Under the pieces are notes generated by a model. The model ran no database searches. It had not been told where the DNA came from and was given only the letters and a program-made list of their open reading frames with translations. The translations under genes were made by a program, and so were the position numbers. From Kaistia algarum (lineage in GTDB: Bacteria; Pseudomonadota; Alphaproteobacteria; Rhizobiales; Kaistiaceae), in assembly GCF_026343945.1 (NCBI RefSeq), contig NZ_JAPKNJ010000003.1:741968-805967 (forward strand): DNA of 64,000 bases, given 5' to 3'. Of this stretch, positions 14,504 through 21,331 are shown piece by piece. How positions within the stretch are numbered: the stretch's first letter is position 1; the number at the start of each line of letters is the position of its first letter.

Positions 14504-15492
14504 CAGAATTCTCCCTGGTAGGCGGCGACCGAATGGATCGGCCCGGCCTTGATGCGGATGGATCGGTAGGAGGATGGCGCGACCGAATAGGCTGCGCGGT
14601 TCACGGTCTTCGCGGTGATGACACGGCCGTCCGCGAGCCTGCCGGCGGCGGCGTTGCCGAGCTTCGACAGGAACGCGGCCTTAATGATCTTGAGGCTGCG
14701 ATCGACCGCAGCCTTCTCGGCGGCAAGGCTTTCGTACTCGTCGACGAGCTCCGGAAGTTCGTTGTCGCCGGAGAGATCGATCGTCTCGCCGTTGTCCTGG
14801 CCGAACATCGCGGCGATGGTCTCGCCGTCGCGGGCGAAGTCCGGGTCCGGTGCCGTGCCGGCGTCGACCATGGGCCAGAACCGGGCCGCGGCCTCTCGGA
14901 CGCGATCCACGATGCCTGGATGAATCGGGACATCGACGATATGCAGTTCGAGGCCGGCGCCGACGACAAGCGCACCGATCGCGGCCCATGACGCGCCGGA
15001 TAGGTGCGCGTCGAAAATGGCCTGGACACCAATCCACAGCGGCGGGACGACGTCTTGGGTATCGGGGTCGCGCCAACCCTCGCGGAAGATGCGGCCGTCG
15101 ACGCTCTTGATCTGGACGACGCCGTATCCGGCCCGATCGGGATCGATCACGAAGGCGTCCGGCGTTGCCGAAAGCCGCGCGCCCCGATCCACGAAATACA
15201 TGCCGCCCGGCATCGGGTTGGCGATGACCTTCCAGCGCGGGAAATCCTCGCGCAGCAGTTCGATCGCGACGGGCTCCAGGTGGCGGCCGCGGCGCATGGC
15301 GGGCGTCTCTTCCGGGTCGGCCTCGATCGCGCCGGACTTCAGCGCCCATTGCTCATAAAGCGTCGTGTAGCTGTGGACACCCAAGAGAGCCCCGACGACC
15401 GATGCGCCGATATTCGGCCGGCGCGCGGCAAGCCAGGCGTCGCGGCTCTTCGGCTTGATGATGTCGACGGAGGCGGGAACGCGGAACCTCAT
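14503..15492 (-). CDS. YqaJ-type viral recombinase exonuclease
   Basis: 329 residues of the YqaJ/lambda-exonuclease PD-(D/E)XK fold. RRPNIGASVVGALLGVHSYTT is the typical start, RRGRHLEPVAIELL carries the family Glu, and SATPDAFVIDPDRAGYGVVQIKSV gives the catalytic D...QIK (in place of the usual ExK). It should resect double-strand ends 5'-3' and hand single strands to an annealing protein. ATG 15492 overlaps the upstream stop by one base. Confidence 0.88.
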   Translation of the reverse strand: MRFRVPASVDIIKPKSRDAWLAARRPNIGASVVGALLGVHSYTTLYEQWALKSGAIEADPEETPAMRRGRHLEPVAIELLREDFPRWKVIANPMPGGMYFVDRGARLSATPDAFVIDPDRAGYGVVQIKSVDGRIFREGWRDPDTQDVVPPLWIGVQAIFDAHLSGASWAAIGALVVGAGLELHIVDVPIHPGIVDRVREAAARFWPMVDAGTAPDPDFARDGETIAAMFGQDNGETIDLSGDNELPELVDEYESLAAEKAAVDRSLKIIKAAFLSKLGNAAAGRLADGRVITAKTVNRAAYSVAPSSYRSIRIKAGPIHSVAAYQGEF

Positions 15493-15716
15493 CACCGCCC
15501 CCCGTCGAGCTTCGCGACGACATCGGCCGCAATCGGCCCAATGCGTCGGAATGGATAGACCGGGTCGGCCTCGTCTTCGTCGGTGACGAGCTCGCTCATG
15601 GGCTCATCCTCGGAAGGATTGGCCTTGAAGCCGTAGTGGACGCGAAGCGCGATTATGATAACGAGCGCGCATAGGCCGCCGATGATCACGACGCTGAGGA
15701 TGGTATCGCCAGACAT
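15492..15716 (-). CDS. Small single-pass membrane protein
   Basis: 74 residues: N-terminal membrane segment (TILSVVIIGGLCALVIIIAL) and an acidic cytoplasmic tail. Unrecognised. Placed directly upstream of the exonuclease gene. Confidence 0.6.
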   Translation of the reverse strand: MSGDTILSVVIIGGLCALVIIIALRVHYGFKANPSEDEPMSELVTDEDEADPVYPFRRIGPIAADVVAKLDGGR

Positions 15717-15718
15717 GA

Positions 15719-15970
15719 TCAGGCGTCCTCCGGTTCGATGCCGGAGAGCGCGAGGAATTCGCGGCCGATATGATCCTCGGAGAGCATGGCGATCGCGGCG
15801 TCGCGGGGCTCGACGCCGGCCTCATAGGCGTCGGCATATTCCCAATCGCGGAAGTCGTCGCGGCCGAAGGCGGTGAGCTTCTGTACCTCGGCGTCGATGA
15901 GCTTCAGCCATTCCTCGAAGGCGAGCGGTCCGGCTTCGAAGTCGACGAGATCTTGGGCGAGGATGTCCAT
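15719..15970 (-). CDS. Small acidic phage protein
   Basis: 83 residues, acidic and helical (EEWLKLIDAEVQKLTAFGRDDFRDWEYADAYEAGVEPRDAA). Unrecognised. ATG 15970 shares ATGA with the ProQ-like gene upstream. Confidence 0.65.
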   Translation of the reverse strand: MDILAQDLVDFEAGPLAFEEWLKLIDAEVQKLTAFGRDDFRDWEYADAYEAGVEPRDAAIAMLSEDHIGREFLALSGIEPEDA

Positions 15971-16368
15971 CACGCCGCCTCGCTCGCTGCCGGGCACGGC
16001 GCGAATGCGGTATCGCGGCGAAAGCCATGGGCCTCCCATCGCGCCAGCATCGCCGCGGCAAAGGTGCGGTGCTCCGGCGTGATCTCGCCGGCCGGCTCGC
16101 CGCAGAGATCGACGCGATGCGCGGCGGTGACGACGGCGAGGAAATAGGTCGGGCCCCGCGTGTAGTCCTTCAGGAAGAAGGCGAGATGCGGCCTTGGGAT
16201 TTCAGGAACCGCCGCAGCGATATCGTCGAGGATGCCGATCTTCAGCGGCTTCTTCGGCTGGCGGCGCGGGACAATCGCATCCGGGAACCGCTCGACCAGG
16301 ACGGCGCGCGTCCTCTCGGCGTAGCGGCGCAGATGCTTGGCCGGCTTCCAGAGTGCGGGGAGCTTCAT
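15970..16368 (-). CDS. ProQ/FinO-family RNA-binding protein
   Basis: 132 residues. The core matches the ProQ/FINO domain: VERFPDAIVPRRQPKKPLKIGILDDI, then PRPHLAFFLKDYTRGPTYFLAVVTAAHRVDLCGEPAGEITPEHRTFAAAMLARW. This fold binds structured RNA and terminator hairpins and assists sRNA pairing. A phage copy in the leftward operon could stabilise or silence phage or host transcripts; that part is inference. It consists of little more than the domain. ATG 16368 shares ATGA with the upstream stop. Confidence 0.82.
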   Translation of the reverse strand: MKLPALWKPAKHLRRYAERTRAVLVERFPDAIVPRRQPKKPLKIGILDDIAAAVPEIPRPHLAFFLKDYTRGPTYFLAVVTAAHRVDLCGEPAGEITPEHRTFAAAMLARWEAHGFRRDTAFAPCPAASEAA

Positions 16369-16769
16369 ATCGCCATCCTCCAATCCGAGGCCGGCATTTC
16401 CGCCTCATGGATCGGCACGACCTCGACGTGGACGAACCGGCGGAGATAGCGCAGTGCCAGCCGGGCCTCGCGAAGGGCGACCATCCGGCCGGGGCTGGCG
16501 AGATAGGCTTGCGGGCTCCGGGCCAATTGGCGCTCAAGGTCGATACGGGCTTCGGCGCGCTGCAGGCGGCCGGCGATGGAGGCCGGCACCGGGCCATAGA
16601 GATCGGGGCGCAGGGCTCGCTCGATCCGCCAGGGCTGATCGACCATCAATCGGGCGCCAGCCTTGACCTCGATGCGGATGGCGCGACTGGCCCGGGCGAT
16701 CAGCGCCCGTTCAAGATCGGCCTGCGGCAGGGAGAGAAGGGAACGGGGGAGCGCGGACATCGCCGTCAC
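16365..16769 (-). CDS. Hypothetical helical phage protein
   Basis: 134 residues from GTG 16769 (GTGA overlap) or 131 from ATG 16760. Arg-rich helices dominate (LERALIARASRAIRIEV, RMVALREARLALRYLRRF). Unrecognised. Confidence 0.62.
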   Translation of the reverse strand: MTAMSALPRSLLSLPQADLERALIARASRAIRIEVKAGARLMVDQPWRIERALRPDLYGPVPASIAGRLQRAEARIDLERQLARSPQAYLASPGRMVALREARLALRYLRRFVHVEVVPIHEAEMPASDWRMAI

Positions 16770-17002
16770 GCCGCGCTGCGACGGAGCGGAACGGCCACGG
16801 AAGCCGCAGCGTCGATCTCGGCCGTCAGCCAATCGCGAAGTCGGCGAGCCTCGGCCAGGTCAAGACGGCGGATGGCCGTGAAGCCGTTGCCGTCGAGCAC
16901 CATCTTGAACGGCTGCCCAACGAACAGATCGTCGGTCGCGAATTGCGCGCGGCACAGGGCGCCGGCGTGCTCGGCTTCGCGGAGAACGAGGGGGTTCTTC
17001 AT
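16766..17002 (-). CDS. Hypothetical phage protein
   Basis: 78 residues (GFTAIRRLDLAEARRLRDWLTAEIDAAA), unrecognised. A strong SD (GGGGAGG) lies 5 bases before ATG 17002. Confidence 0.68.
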   Translation of the reverse strand: MKNPLVLREAEHAGALCRAQFATDDLFVGQPFKMVLDGNGFTAIRRLDLAEARRLRDWLTAEIDAAASVAVPLRRSAA

Positions 17003-17014
17003 CAGCGCCTCCCC

Positions 17015-17308
17015 TCAAGCCGCGACGCGAAGGATTGCGAGGCGGGCATGGTCGGCGCTCGTCAGGCGATCCTTGGTCTCGATTGCGAGGATGGCGGAGC
17101 GGCGCGCCGCGACGGCGGCGTCATAGCCGGGAGCCGCTTGCTGGGCGGCGATCTCATCGGACCAGAACAGCGCCTCTTTCGCGTTCTTCCACTGCTGCCG
17201 GAGGCGGAGGGCGAAGACCGTGCTGTAGGGAACGCCGGGACGGGCGATCATGCGGGCCTCGGCATGGGCCTTGCGCAGGATCTCGGCGACGTCGTAGCGG
17301 CTGGCCAT
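17015..17308 (-). CDS. First gene of the leftward early operon, unknown function
   Basis: 97 residues, helical (MASRYDVAEILRKAHAEARM ... QQWKNAKEALFWSDEIAAQQ), not recognised. Start ATG 17308 has SD GGAG six to nine bases upstream. It is the first gene after the promoter at 17349-17377, so it will be the earliest leftward product, a place that in lambda-like phages holds regulators such as N; no antiterminator motif is visible. Confidence 0.7.
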   Translation of the reverse strand: MASRYDVAEILRKAHAEARMIARPGVPYSTVFALRLRQQWKNAKEALFWSDEIAAQQAAPGYDAAVAARRSAILAIETKDRLTSADHARLAILRVAA

Positions 17309-17348
17309 TTCTGATCTCCATCGGCGCCGGGTGGCGGCTGATGGAGGG

Positions 17349-17377
17349 ACAATACGATACGGATTGGATTGCGTCAA
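17349..17377 (-). promoter_or_regulatory. Leftward early promoter (PL-like)
   Basis: On the minus strand: -35 TTGACG (17372-17377), 17-base spacer, -10 TATTGT (17349-17354), about 40 bases before the first leftward start. Half-sites of the form GTATTG overlap both elements (17350-17357 and 17375-17382) and recur at the repressor/Cro gap, so this is probably a repressor-controlled promoter. Confidence 0.75.
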
Positions 17378-17434
17378 TACACTTCGGATTATTTGCTGAT
17401 AGATAAATCCGATAGGGATTTTCTAGGCGAATGA

Positions 17435-17462
17435 AAAAGCCCGCCGGAGGGGCGGGCTTTTC
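17435..17462. terminator. Bidirectional intrinsic terminator
   Basis: Perfect 7-base stem GCCCGCC (17440-17446) / GGCGGGC (17452-17458), 5-base loop, with a T tract of five on the minus strand and four on the plus strand. It ends the repressor-HicA-HicB transcript and insulates it from the leftward promoter. Confidence 0.9.
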
Positions 17463-17482
17463 TAATCTGGGTCAATCGGCGA

Positions 17483-17896
17483 TCAAGAAGGATGCTTGTC
17501 TCGAACAGTCTCGCGAGCAGCCGGAACTCCGGCCAGAACCGCGAACCGCTCCCACGCACCGACGTGCTCGATCTTCTCTTCGATTTCGCGCACCATGCGC
17601 TCGACCGCATCGACCCTAGCCTCGACGGCATCAATGCTGGTGGCTACTGCGCGCAGTTCTTTCAGCAGTGTTGCCTTTTCGGCTGCCTGACGCTTGCTGG
17701 CAGAACCAGGCGCGGGCACATCCATGCCTCGCCGTTTGGCGAGATCAATCCACTCCTCGATAGCCCGCTGAATGGCGACGGCAGCCTCTCCCGGAGTCTC
17801 GCCGTCGCTCATGCATCCGAGAAGGTCAGGGGCCAGGGCCACATAGCCTCCCCCGTCGTCCTCCGAGAGAGGAGCAATAACAATGGGATAATCCAT
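17483..17896 (-). CDS. hicB: HicB-family antitoxin
   Basis: 137 residues. The N-terminal 60 are a HicB degraded-RNase-H fold (DYPIVIAPLSEDDGGGYVALAPDLLGCMSDGETPGEAAVAIQRAIEEWI). A C-terminal extension forms a coiled coil (VDAVERMVREIEEKIEHV) in place of the usual short DNA-binding domain, which is atypical. It should neutralise HicA and may autoregulate. It follows hicA by 2 bases and ends before an intrinsic terminator. Confidence 0.9.
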   Translation of the reverse strand: MDYPIVIAPLSEDDGGGYVALAPDLLGCMSDGETPGEAAVAIQRAIEEWIDLAKRRGMDVPAPGSASKRQAAEKATLLKELRAVATSIDAVEARVDAVERMVREIEEKIEHVGAWERFAVLAGVPAARETVRDKHPS

Positions 17897-17898
17897 GT

Positions 17899-18177
17899 TT
17901 ATCTCCCTTTCTTCCGTGCGACTTCGTGCGCATCAATCATCGATACCAGTGCCGAAATGTAGACTGGCTTAATGGGTTTGCGCGCTACAATTGTCTGGTG
18001 TCCGGCCAGATAGAGGCTAATCGCCTTGAAGTGCGAGCCTCCGCCTGACGGTGGTTCAAGCTCTATATCGTGCAAAGCGCACAGCTTTGCCACGTCGTCA
18101 ATCGTCCAGTCGCCTCGCGGGTTCCGGCGCATCTGCTCGAGCAGAGTGACTTTTCCTGCCAAGCCGGTCCCCCTCAC
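17899..18177 (-). CDS. hicA: HicA-family mRNA interferase toxin
   Basis: 92 residues from GTG 18177. The HicA double-stranded-RNA-binding-like fold is clear: LLEQMRRNPRGDWTIDDVAKLCALHDI, the active-site histidine in PSGGGSHFK, and ARKPIKPVYISALVSMID. It would cleave mRNA when free of HicB. The start overlaps the repressor stop as GTGA, so toxin, antitoxin and repressor share one mRNA. This stabilises the prophage or links toxin level to lysogeny. Confidence 0.9.
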   Translation of the reverse strand: MRGTGLAGKVTLLEQMRRNPRGDWTIDDVAKLCALHDIELEPPSGGGSHFKAISLYLAGHQTIVARKPIKPVYISALVSMIDAHEVARKKGR

Positions 18178-18983
18178 ATCCTCGTCACCCGGCCGACGAC
18201 GCGGCCGATAATCCGCAGATTGTCCAGTTCCGCCCGCTCTTCCCGCCGGGCCGCCGGGTTGTCCGAAATGATCGCAACTGCGCGTGGGTCGGAAAAATGG
18301 ACCTTGTTCAACCGTTTCACGCGCGGCGTACCATCGCCGTCATCGAACACATAAACCGCATCCTCGCCGAACGCGTTCTGCCCAGTGTCGACAAGCACGC
18401 GGTCGCCCGGGTCCAGCGTCCCTTTCATGGAGTCGCCGACGACTTCCATGATGACAATACTGCCGGGCCGCGCGCCAAGCTCGTGGCGCAAATAGTCCGG
18501 CGGGAATACCCATTCCGCGACGACGCGATGCCCGGTAACGATGCCTTTCGATTCGATGCCGAATTCCTGTCCGGCCATACCAAGGCCGGCGCCGGGCTTG
18601 CCGTCCAGCTCGGGCGAGGCTCCGGGGATCGCCGGCCGGTACGGCTCTGCAGGTGAAAACGCCGCGCCGCCATCGGGATCAAACTCGGGGTCCGGATCGA
18701 ATTCTCGGCCGGGCGGAACGATCCGACGACCATCGGTTGATGCGCGATCATCCAGTTCCGCTATCGGCGCTTTGCGTGGCTCTTCGCCCAGGATCAACCA
18801 TGCCGCCCTGACGCCGAAACGCCGGGCATACTTGGCGCCGGAATCATTATCGAAGTCCCGCGTTCCATTCTCATGATGGACATAGGTCGGCGCGGATATG
18901 CCAAGCCGCTCCGCGGCCTCAGCCGCAGTCTGAATATTCGCGCCAATGCGGGCGGCGCGGAGTCGATCGCTTTTCTCTGACAT
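18174..18983 (-). CDS. cI/LexA-type phage repressor (XRE helix-turn-helix + S24 peptidase)
   Basis: 269 residues. An N-terminal XRE helix-turn-helix (about 8-60: RIGANIQTAAEAAERLGISAPTYVHHENGTR) is followed by a Pro/Asp-rich linker and a C-terminal S24 domain. The catalytic pair is Ser185 (GDSM) and Lys223 (RVKRLN), 38 apart as in LexA. An Ala-Gly in the linker (137-138) is a likely self-cleavage site, so induction by RecA/SOS is expected. It represses the leftward and rightward promoters. ATG 18983 is used; the frame to 19013 would start upstream of the expected transcript start. Confidence 0.92.
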   Translation of the reverse strand: MSEKSDRLRAARIGANIQTAAEAAERLGISAPTYVHHENGTRDFDNDSGAKYARRFGVRAAWLILGEEPRKAPIAELDDRASTDGRRIVPPGREFDPDPEFDPDGGAAFSPAEPYRPAIPGASPELDGKPGAGLGMAGQEFGIESKGIVTGHRVVAEWVFPPDYLRHELGARPGSIVIMEVVGDSMKGTLDPGDRVLVDTGQNAFGEDAVYVFDDGDGTPRVKRLNKVHFSDPRAVAIISDNPAARREERAELDNLRIIGRVVGRVTRM

Positions 18984-19004
18984 CCGGAAAGGATCGCATC
19001 GGTT

Positions 19005-19033
19005 GCAATACAAGGGGGATTGACCAAATTCAA
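19005..19033 (-). promoter_or_regulatory. Repressor-operon promoter (PRM-like)
   Basis: Minus strand: -35 TTGAAT (19028-19033), 17-base spacer, -10 TATTGC (19005-19010). It overlaps the rightward promoter back to back. The transcript would start about 15 bases before the repressor ATG. Confidence 0.65.
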
Positions 19034-19066
19034 TCCGGATCGTATGGATAAATCCACATTGTATTG
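19006..19066. promoter_or_regulatory. Candidate repressor/Cro operators
   Basis: Two dyads share one centre region: CAATACAA (19006-19013) with TTGTATTG (19059-19066), and GGATTG (19017-19022) with CAATCC (19031-19036). The GTATTG half-site recurs twice at the leftward promoter, which suggests a common binding protein. The assignment is inference from symmetry. Confidence 0.55.
19020..19048 (+). promoter_or_regulatory. Rightward early promoter (PR-like)
   Basis: -35 TTGACC (19020-19025), 17-base spacer, -10 TATGGA (19043-19048), about 27 bases before the Cro-like start. Confidence 0.68.
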
Positions 19067-19075
19067 GAGCGACCC

Positions 19076-19264
19076 GTGACGAACGACGAAGTCAGGCAAA
19101 TCCGGGAGCGGCTTGGTTGGTCTCAGAAGCGGCTCGCCGAATTTCTTGGGGTGTCGCAGCCGACCGTTTTCAGGATCGAGAACGACCAGCCAGTTCCGGG
19201 CCCGATCGAACGCTTGCTGCGTCAGGTTTCCGTGTCGGCGGAGCAAGAGGCCCGCACCTCATGA
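19076..19264 (+). CDS. Cro-like XRE helix-turn-helix regulator
   Basis: 62 residues, a bare HTH: NDEVRQIRERLGWSQKRLAEFLGVSQPTVFRIENDQ. First rightward gene, opposite the cI-type repressor, so it is the expected lytic antagonist. GTG 19076 is preferred because GGAG lies 7 bases upstream; TTG 19064 would place the start on the SD. The stop overlaps the next ATG. Confidence 0.85.
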   Translation: MTNDEVRQIRERLGWSQKRLAEFLGVSQPTVFRIENDQPVPGPIERLLRQVSVSAEQEARTS

Positions 19265-19359
19265 CCGCGTGGCTCTCCGTCTCCGGCTACCTTGCCTTCG
19301 CGATCCGCGCCGGCGCCGTCGTCTACCTCGCAGCTCTCGCCATGGCGGTGCTGGCATGA
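19261..19359 (+). CDS. 32-residue membrane micro-protein
   Basis: MTAWLSVSGYLAFAIRAGAV start, one hydrophobic segment covering most of the chain. ATGA overlaps join it to the Cro-like gene and to the next micro-protein. Unrecognised. Confidence 0.6.
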   Translation: MTAWLSVSGYLAFAIRAGAVVYLAALAMAVLA

Positions 19360-19457
19360 CCGCCGCCAAGTTCCGCTCCCGCGCATGGATCATCGTCATC
19401 GGCCTGCTCATCGCGTTCTGGGCCATCGTCACGCTTGTCTCGTGCGGTGTCCTATGA
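19356..19457 (+). CDS. 33-residue membrane micro-protein
   Basis: Basic N-terminus (MTAAKFRSR) and one membrane segment (AWIIVIGLLIAFWAIVTLVS). ATGA overlaps on both sides. Unrecognised. Confidence 0.6.
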   Translation: MTAAKFRSRAWIIVIGLLIAFWAIVTLVSCGVL

Positions 19458-19594
19458 GCGACGGGTGGGCGATCACGCGCGGGCTCGTGCTGATCGTCAT
19501 CATCTGCATCGTCGCGCTTGCTGCTGCCCATGCCAAGCGGGCCGCGCGCATCGAAGCGCCGACCATCAACGATCTCCAGCGGGGGCCATCATGA
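19454..19594 (+). CDS. 46-residue membrane micro-protein
   Basis: One membrane segment (ITRGLVLIVIICIVALAAAH) and a basic cytoplasmic tail. Third member of the coupled chain of micro membrane proteins after the Cro-like gene. Confidence 0.6.
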   Translation: MSDGWAITRGLVLIVIICIVALAAAHAKRAARIEAPTINDLQRGPS

Positions 19595-19811
19595 TTCCCG
19601 CGTCCTCTATCGCTTCGCGTGCGACCTCCTCCCCGCGCGCGATGCCGGCGGCGCGCTGTGGTTTCCTGCCCGTGGCGCGCCGTTCCGTTTCATCGAAGTC
19701 GATGGTGGTCCGCGCTGTCGATCTTCCATCCCCCACGGTCCTTTCGTCTCCCGGCTCTTCGCCGCTGTGTCTCTCGCAAAGCCACAGTGCCAGCGAAGGG
19801 GACCAGAGTGA
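19530..19811 (+). CDS. Possible small protein, frame and start uncertain
   Basis: Between the membrane micro-proteins and the GTG at 19808 two frames are open. This one (93 residues from ATG 19530) has the high third-position GC of its neighbours and protein-like sequence (RVLYRFACDLLPARDAGGALWFPARGAPFRFIEVDGG), and ends with GTGA overlap into the next gene, but it starts inside the preceding gene. The alternative, ATG 19591 to 19863, has the ATGA start but Ser/Arg-rich non-coding-like sequence. Function unknown. Confidence 0.4.
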   Translation: MPSGPRASKRRPSTISSGGHHDSRVLYRFACDLLPARDAGGALWFPARGAPFRFIEVDGGPRCRSSIPHGPFVSRLFAAVSLAKPQCQRRGPE

Positions 19812-20263
19812 CGGTGCATCGAACCGCGCCCACGGACAATTCAACCGCAACTACGGAGCCTGAAATGGAATGGGCGGCGACGCCTCAGGAGCTTATCGGA
19901 CGAATCGACCCTGTCTCCGCTGAGGCGGGGGCTGCGAAGCGGCTGATCAATTCGGTCACGAAGGCTGTCGCGCCGTACCTCAAGGATGCGGGTCGGGACC
20001 CGATGAAGCCGAGCCGTGTCGAGGACATCTGGCGGGGCGAGGCCATACCTCGCTTTTGGGAAATGGATGCGCTTCGCCGAGCTGCTGCCAGCGATGCAAT
20101 GGCCAGGGAGGCCAAGCGTGAATTCACCGAATTGGAACGACGCATCGTGCGGCTCGAGGAAGCCTTGGCTCTTCGATCTGCGGAACTGGGCGGCGCTGAA
20201 GCTGATGCGCTTCGGGAAATCAGCGGCCGTTCTGATCGCGCCTTGGATCGAGGAGGACGATGA
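19808..20263 (+). CDS. Hypothetical helical phage protein
   Basis: 151 residues from GTG 19808 (GTGA overlap), or 132 from ATG 19865. Helical, with VEDIWRGEAIPRFWEMDALRRA and a charged coiled coil (EFTELERRIVRLEEALALR). The first half resembles short alphaproteobacterial proteins linked to XRE regulators, but I cannot name it. Confidence 0.65.
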   Translation: MTVHRTAPTDNSTATTEPEMEWAATPQELIGRIDPVSAEAGAAKRLINSVTKAVAPYLKDAGRDPMKPSRVEDIWRGEAIPRFWEMDALRRAAASDAMAREAKREFTELERRIVRLEEALALRSAELGGAEADALREISGRSDRALDRGGR

Positions 20264-20559
20264 TGAGGCGCGCTAGTTTCGCCGCCGCTGCCGCCGGCTC
20301 TCTTTTGGCAGCAATGAGCATCGCCCCATCCACGCCGATCGCTGAACAGACCACGGTCGTAAGGGCCTCGCCAGCGGCCGACACACGCACGGCTCCGGCG
20401 CCGGCCGCCGCGAACGAGATCGTCAAGGCGGTTCGGCAAGCCGACCCGCTCATCTGGCGCGGCGGGGGCTCGCCGACGAAGCACAAGAACCGCCGCCCCG
20501 GCGAGCGAGCACATCGTCGCTGGCGCAAACGCCGTTCGTCAGGAAGGGCACGCCGATGA
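20260..20559 (+). CDS. Putative exported small basic protein
   Basis: 99 residues with a signal-peptide-like N-terminus (MMRRASFAAAAAGSLLAAMS), an Ala/Pro linker and a very basic C-terminus (RRPGERAHRRWRKRRSSGRARR). Unrecognised. ATGA overlaps on both sides. Confidence 0.6.
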   Translation: MMRRASFAAAAAGSLLAAMSIAPSTPIAEQTTVVRASPAADTRTAPAPAAANEIVKAVRQADPLIWRGGGSPTKHKNRRPGERAHRRWRKRRSSGRARR

Positions 20560-20741
20560 CCCGGTCGATCCCCGTCCTCCTCTACGGCGAGACACCAAGG
20601 ACTTCCCCGTCCTTCATCGCGCGCCTCTTGGCCGCCGCCGATGTCTCGATCGGGGATGACCTGCCCGATTTCGAGCTCCCCCGATTTCCGTGGATCCGTC
20701 GCTCCCCCGGCGATGGTCGAGGCCGCGACACGGCCGCCTGA
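20556..20741 (+). CDS. Small hypothetical phage protein
   Basis: 61 residues (IPVLLYGETPRTSPSFIARLLAAADVSIGDDLPDFELPRF), unrecognised. ATG 20556 overlaps the previous stop. Confidence 0.55.
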   Translation: MTRSIPVLLYGETPRTSPSFIARLLAAADVSIGDDLPDFELPRFPWIRRSPGDGRGRDTAA

Positions 20742-20753
20742 GAGGACAAGAGC

Positions 20754-21317
20754 ATGGCACGAGGCAGGAAGAAGGCAGCGCAGCAGGATCTCGGTCCGAA
20801 GCGGCTGCCGAGCGCTGACGAGGTCAAGAAGGCCGTCGAGGAAGCCAATCGGCAGAAGGCCCATGCCGCCGAATATTCCGGTCTCGCCGGGCAGGCGACT
20901 AAGACCTTCACGGAACGCTACGGCATCCATCGCAAGGCGTTCGGCTGGGCGACATCGCTCGAGAAAATGGATGACCAGAAGCGCCAGTCCTGCATCCGGG
21001 ATTTCATGGTGCTGGCCGATCGGCTCGGGTTCTTCTCGCAGACCGACATGTTCCACGACCTGGGCGATGCCGTCGCCGACGTCATCAACGACGCCGCCAT
21101 CGGCAATGATGCGGAACGCGCCGCGCGAACCGAGGAAGAACTCGAGCAGCCCATCGCGGCGATGGACACGACCGTCACCGAACGGCTGTCGGAGCAGGAG
21201 CAATGGGATTCTGCCGGCGAGGTCGCCAAGGCCAAGGAATCGATCAAGCGGAAGTCGTCGGGCAAGGCTGACCCAGCGCTCGTCGCCGACATCAACAACG
21301 CGCTGCGGCCGAACTGA
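20754..21317 (+). CDS. Hypothetical phage protein, helical
   Basis: 187 residues. The conserved-looking core is ERYGIHRKAFGWATSLEKMDDQKRQSCIRDFMVLADRLGFF, followed by an acidic helical tail. It recurs in alphaproteobacterial phages near replication genes, and a DNA-associated role is possible but not shown. SD GAGAGGA precedes ATG 20754. Confidence 0.72.
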   Translation: MARGRKKAAQQDLGPKRLPSADEVKKAVEEANRQKAHAAEYSGLAGQATKTFTERYGIHRKAFGWATSLEKMDDQKRQSCIRDFMVLADRLGFFSQTDMFHDLGDAVADVINDAAIGNDAERAARTEEELEQPIAAMDTTVTERLSEQEQWDSAGEVAKAKESIKRKSSGKADPALVADINNALRPN

Positions 21318-21331
21318 GGGCAGGGCAGACA

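Noticed and set aside
12576..14552. 658-codon plus-strand open frame
   Set aside because: Wholly antisense to the annealing-protein and helical genes; open because of high GC. The minus frames show domains and coupled starts.
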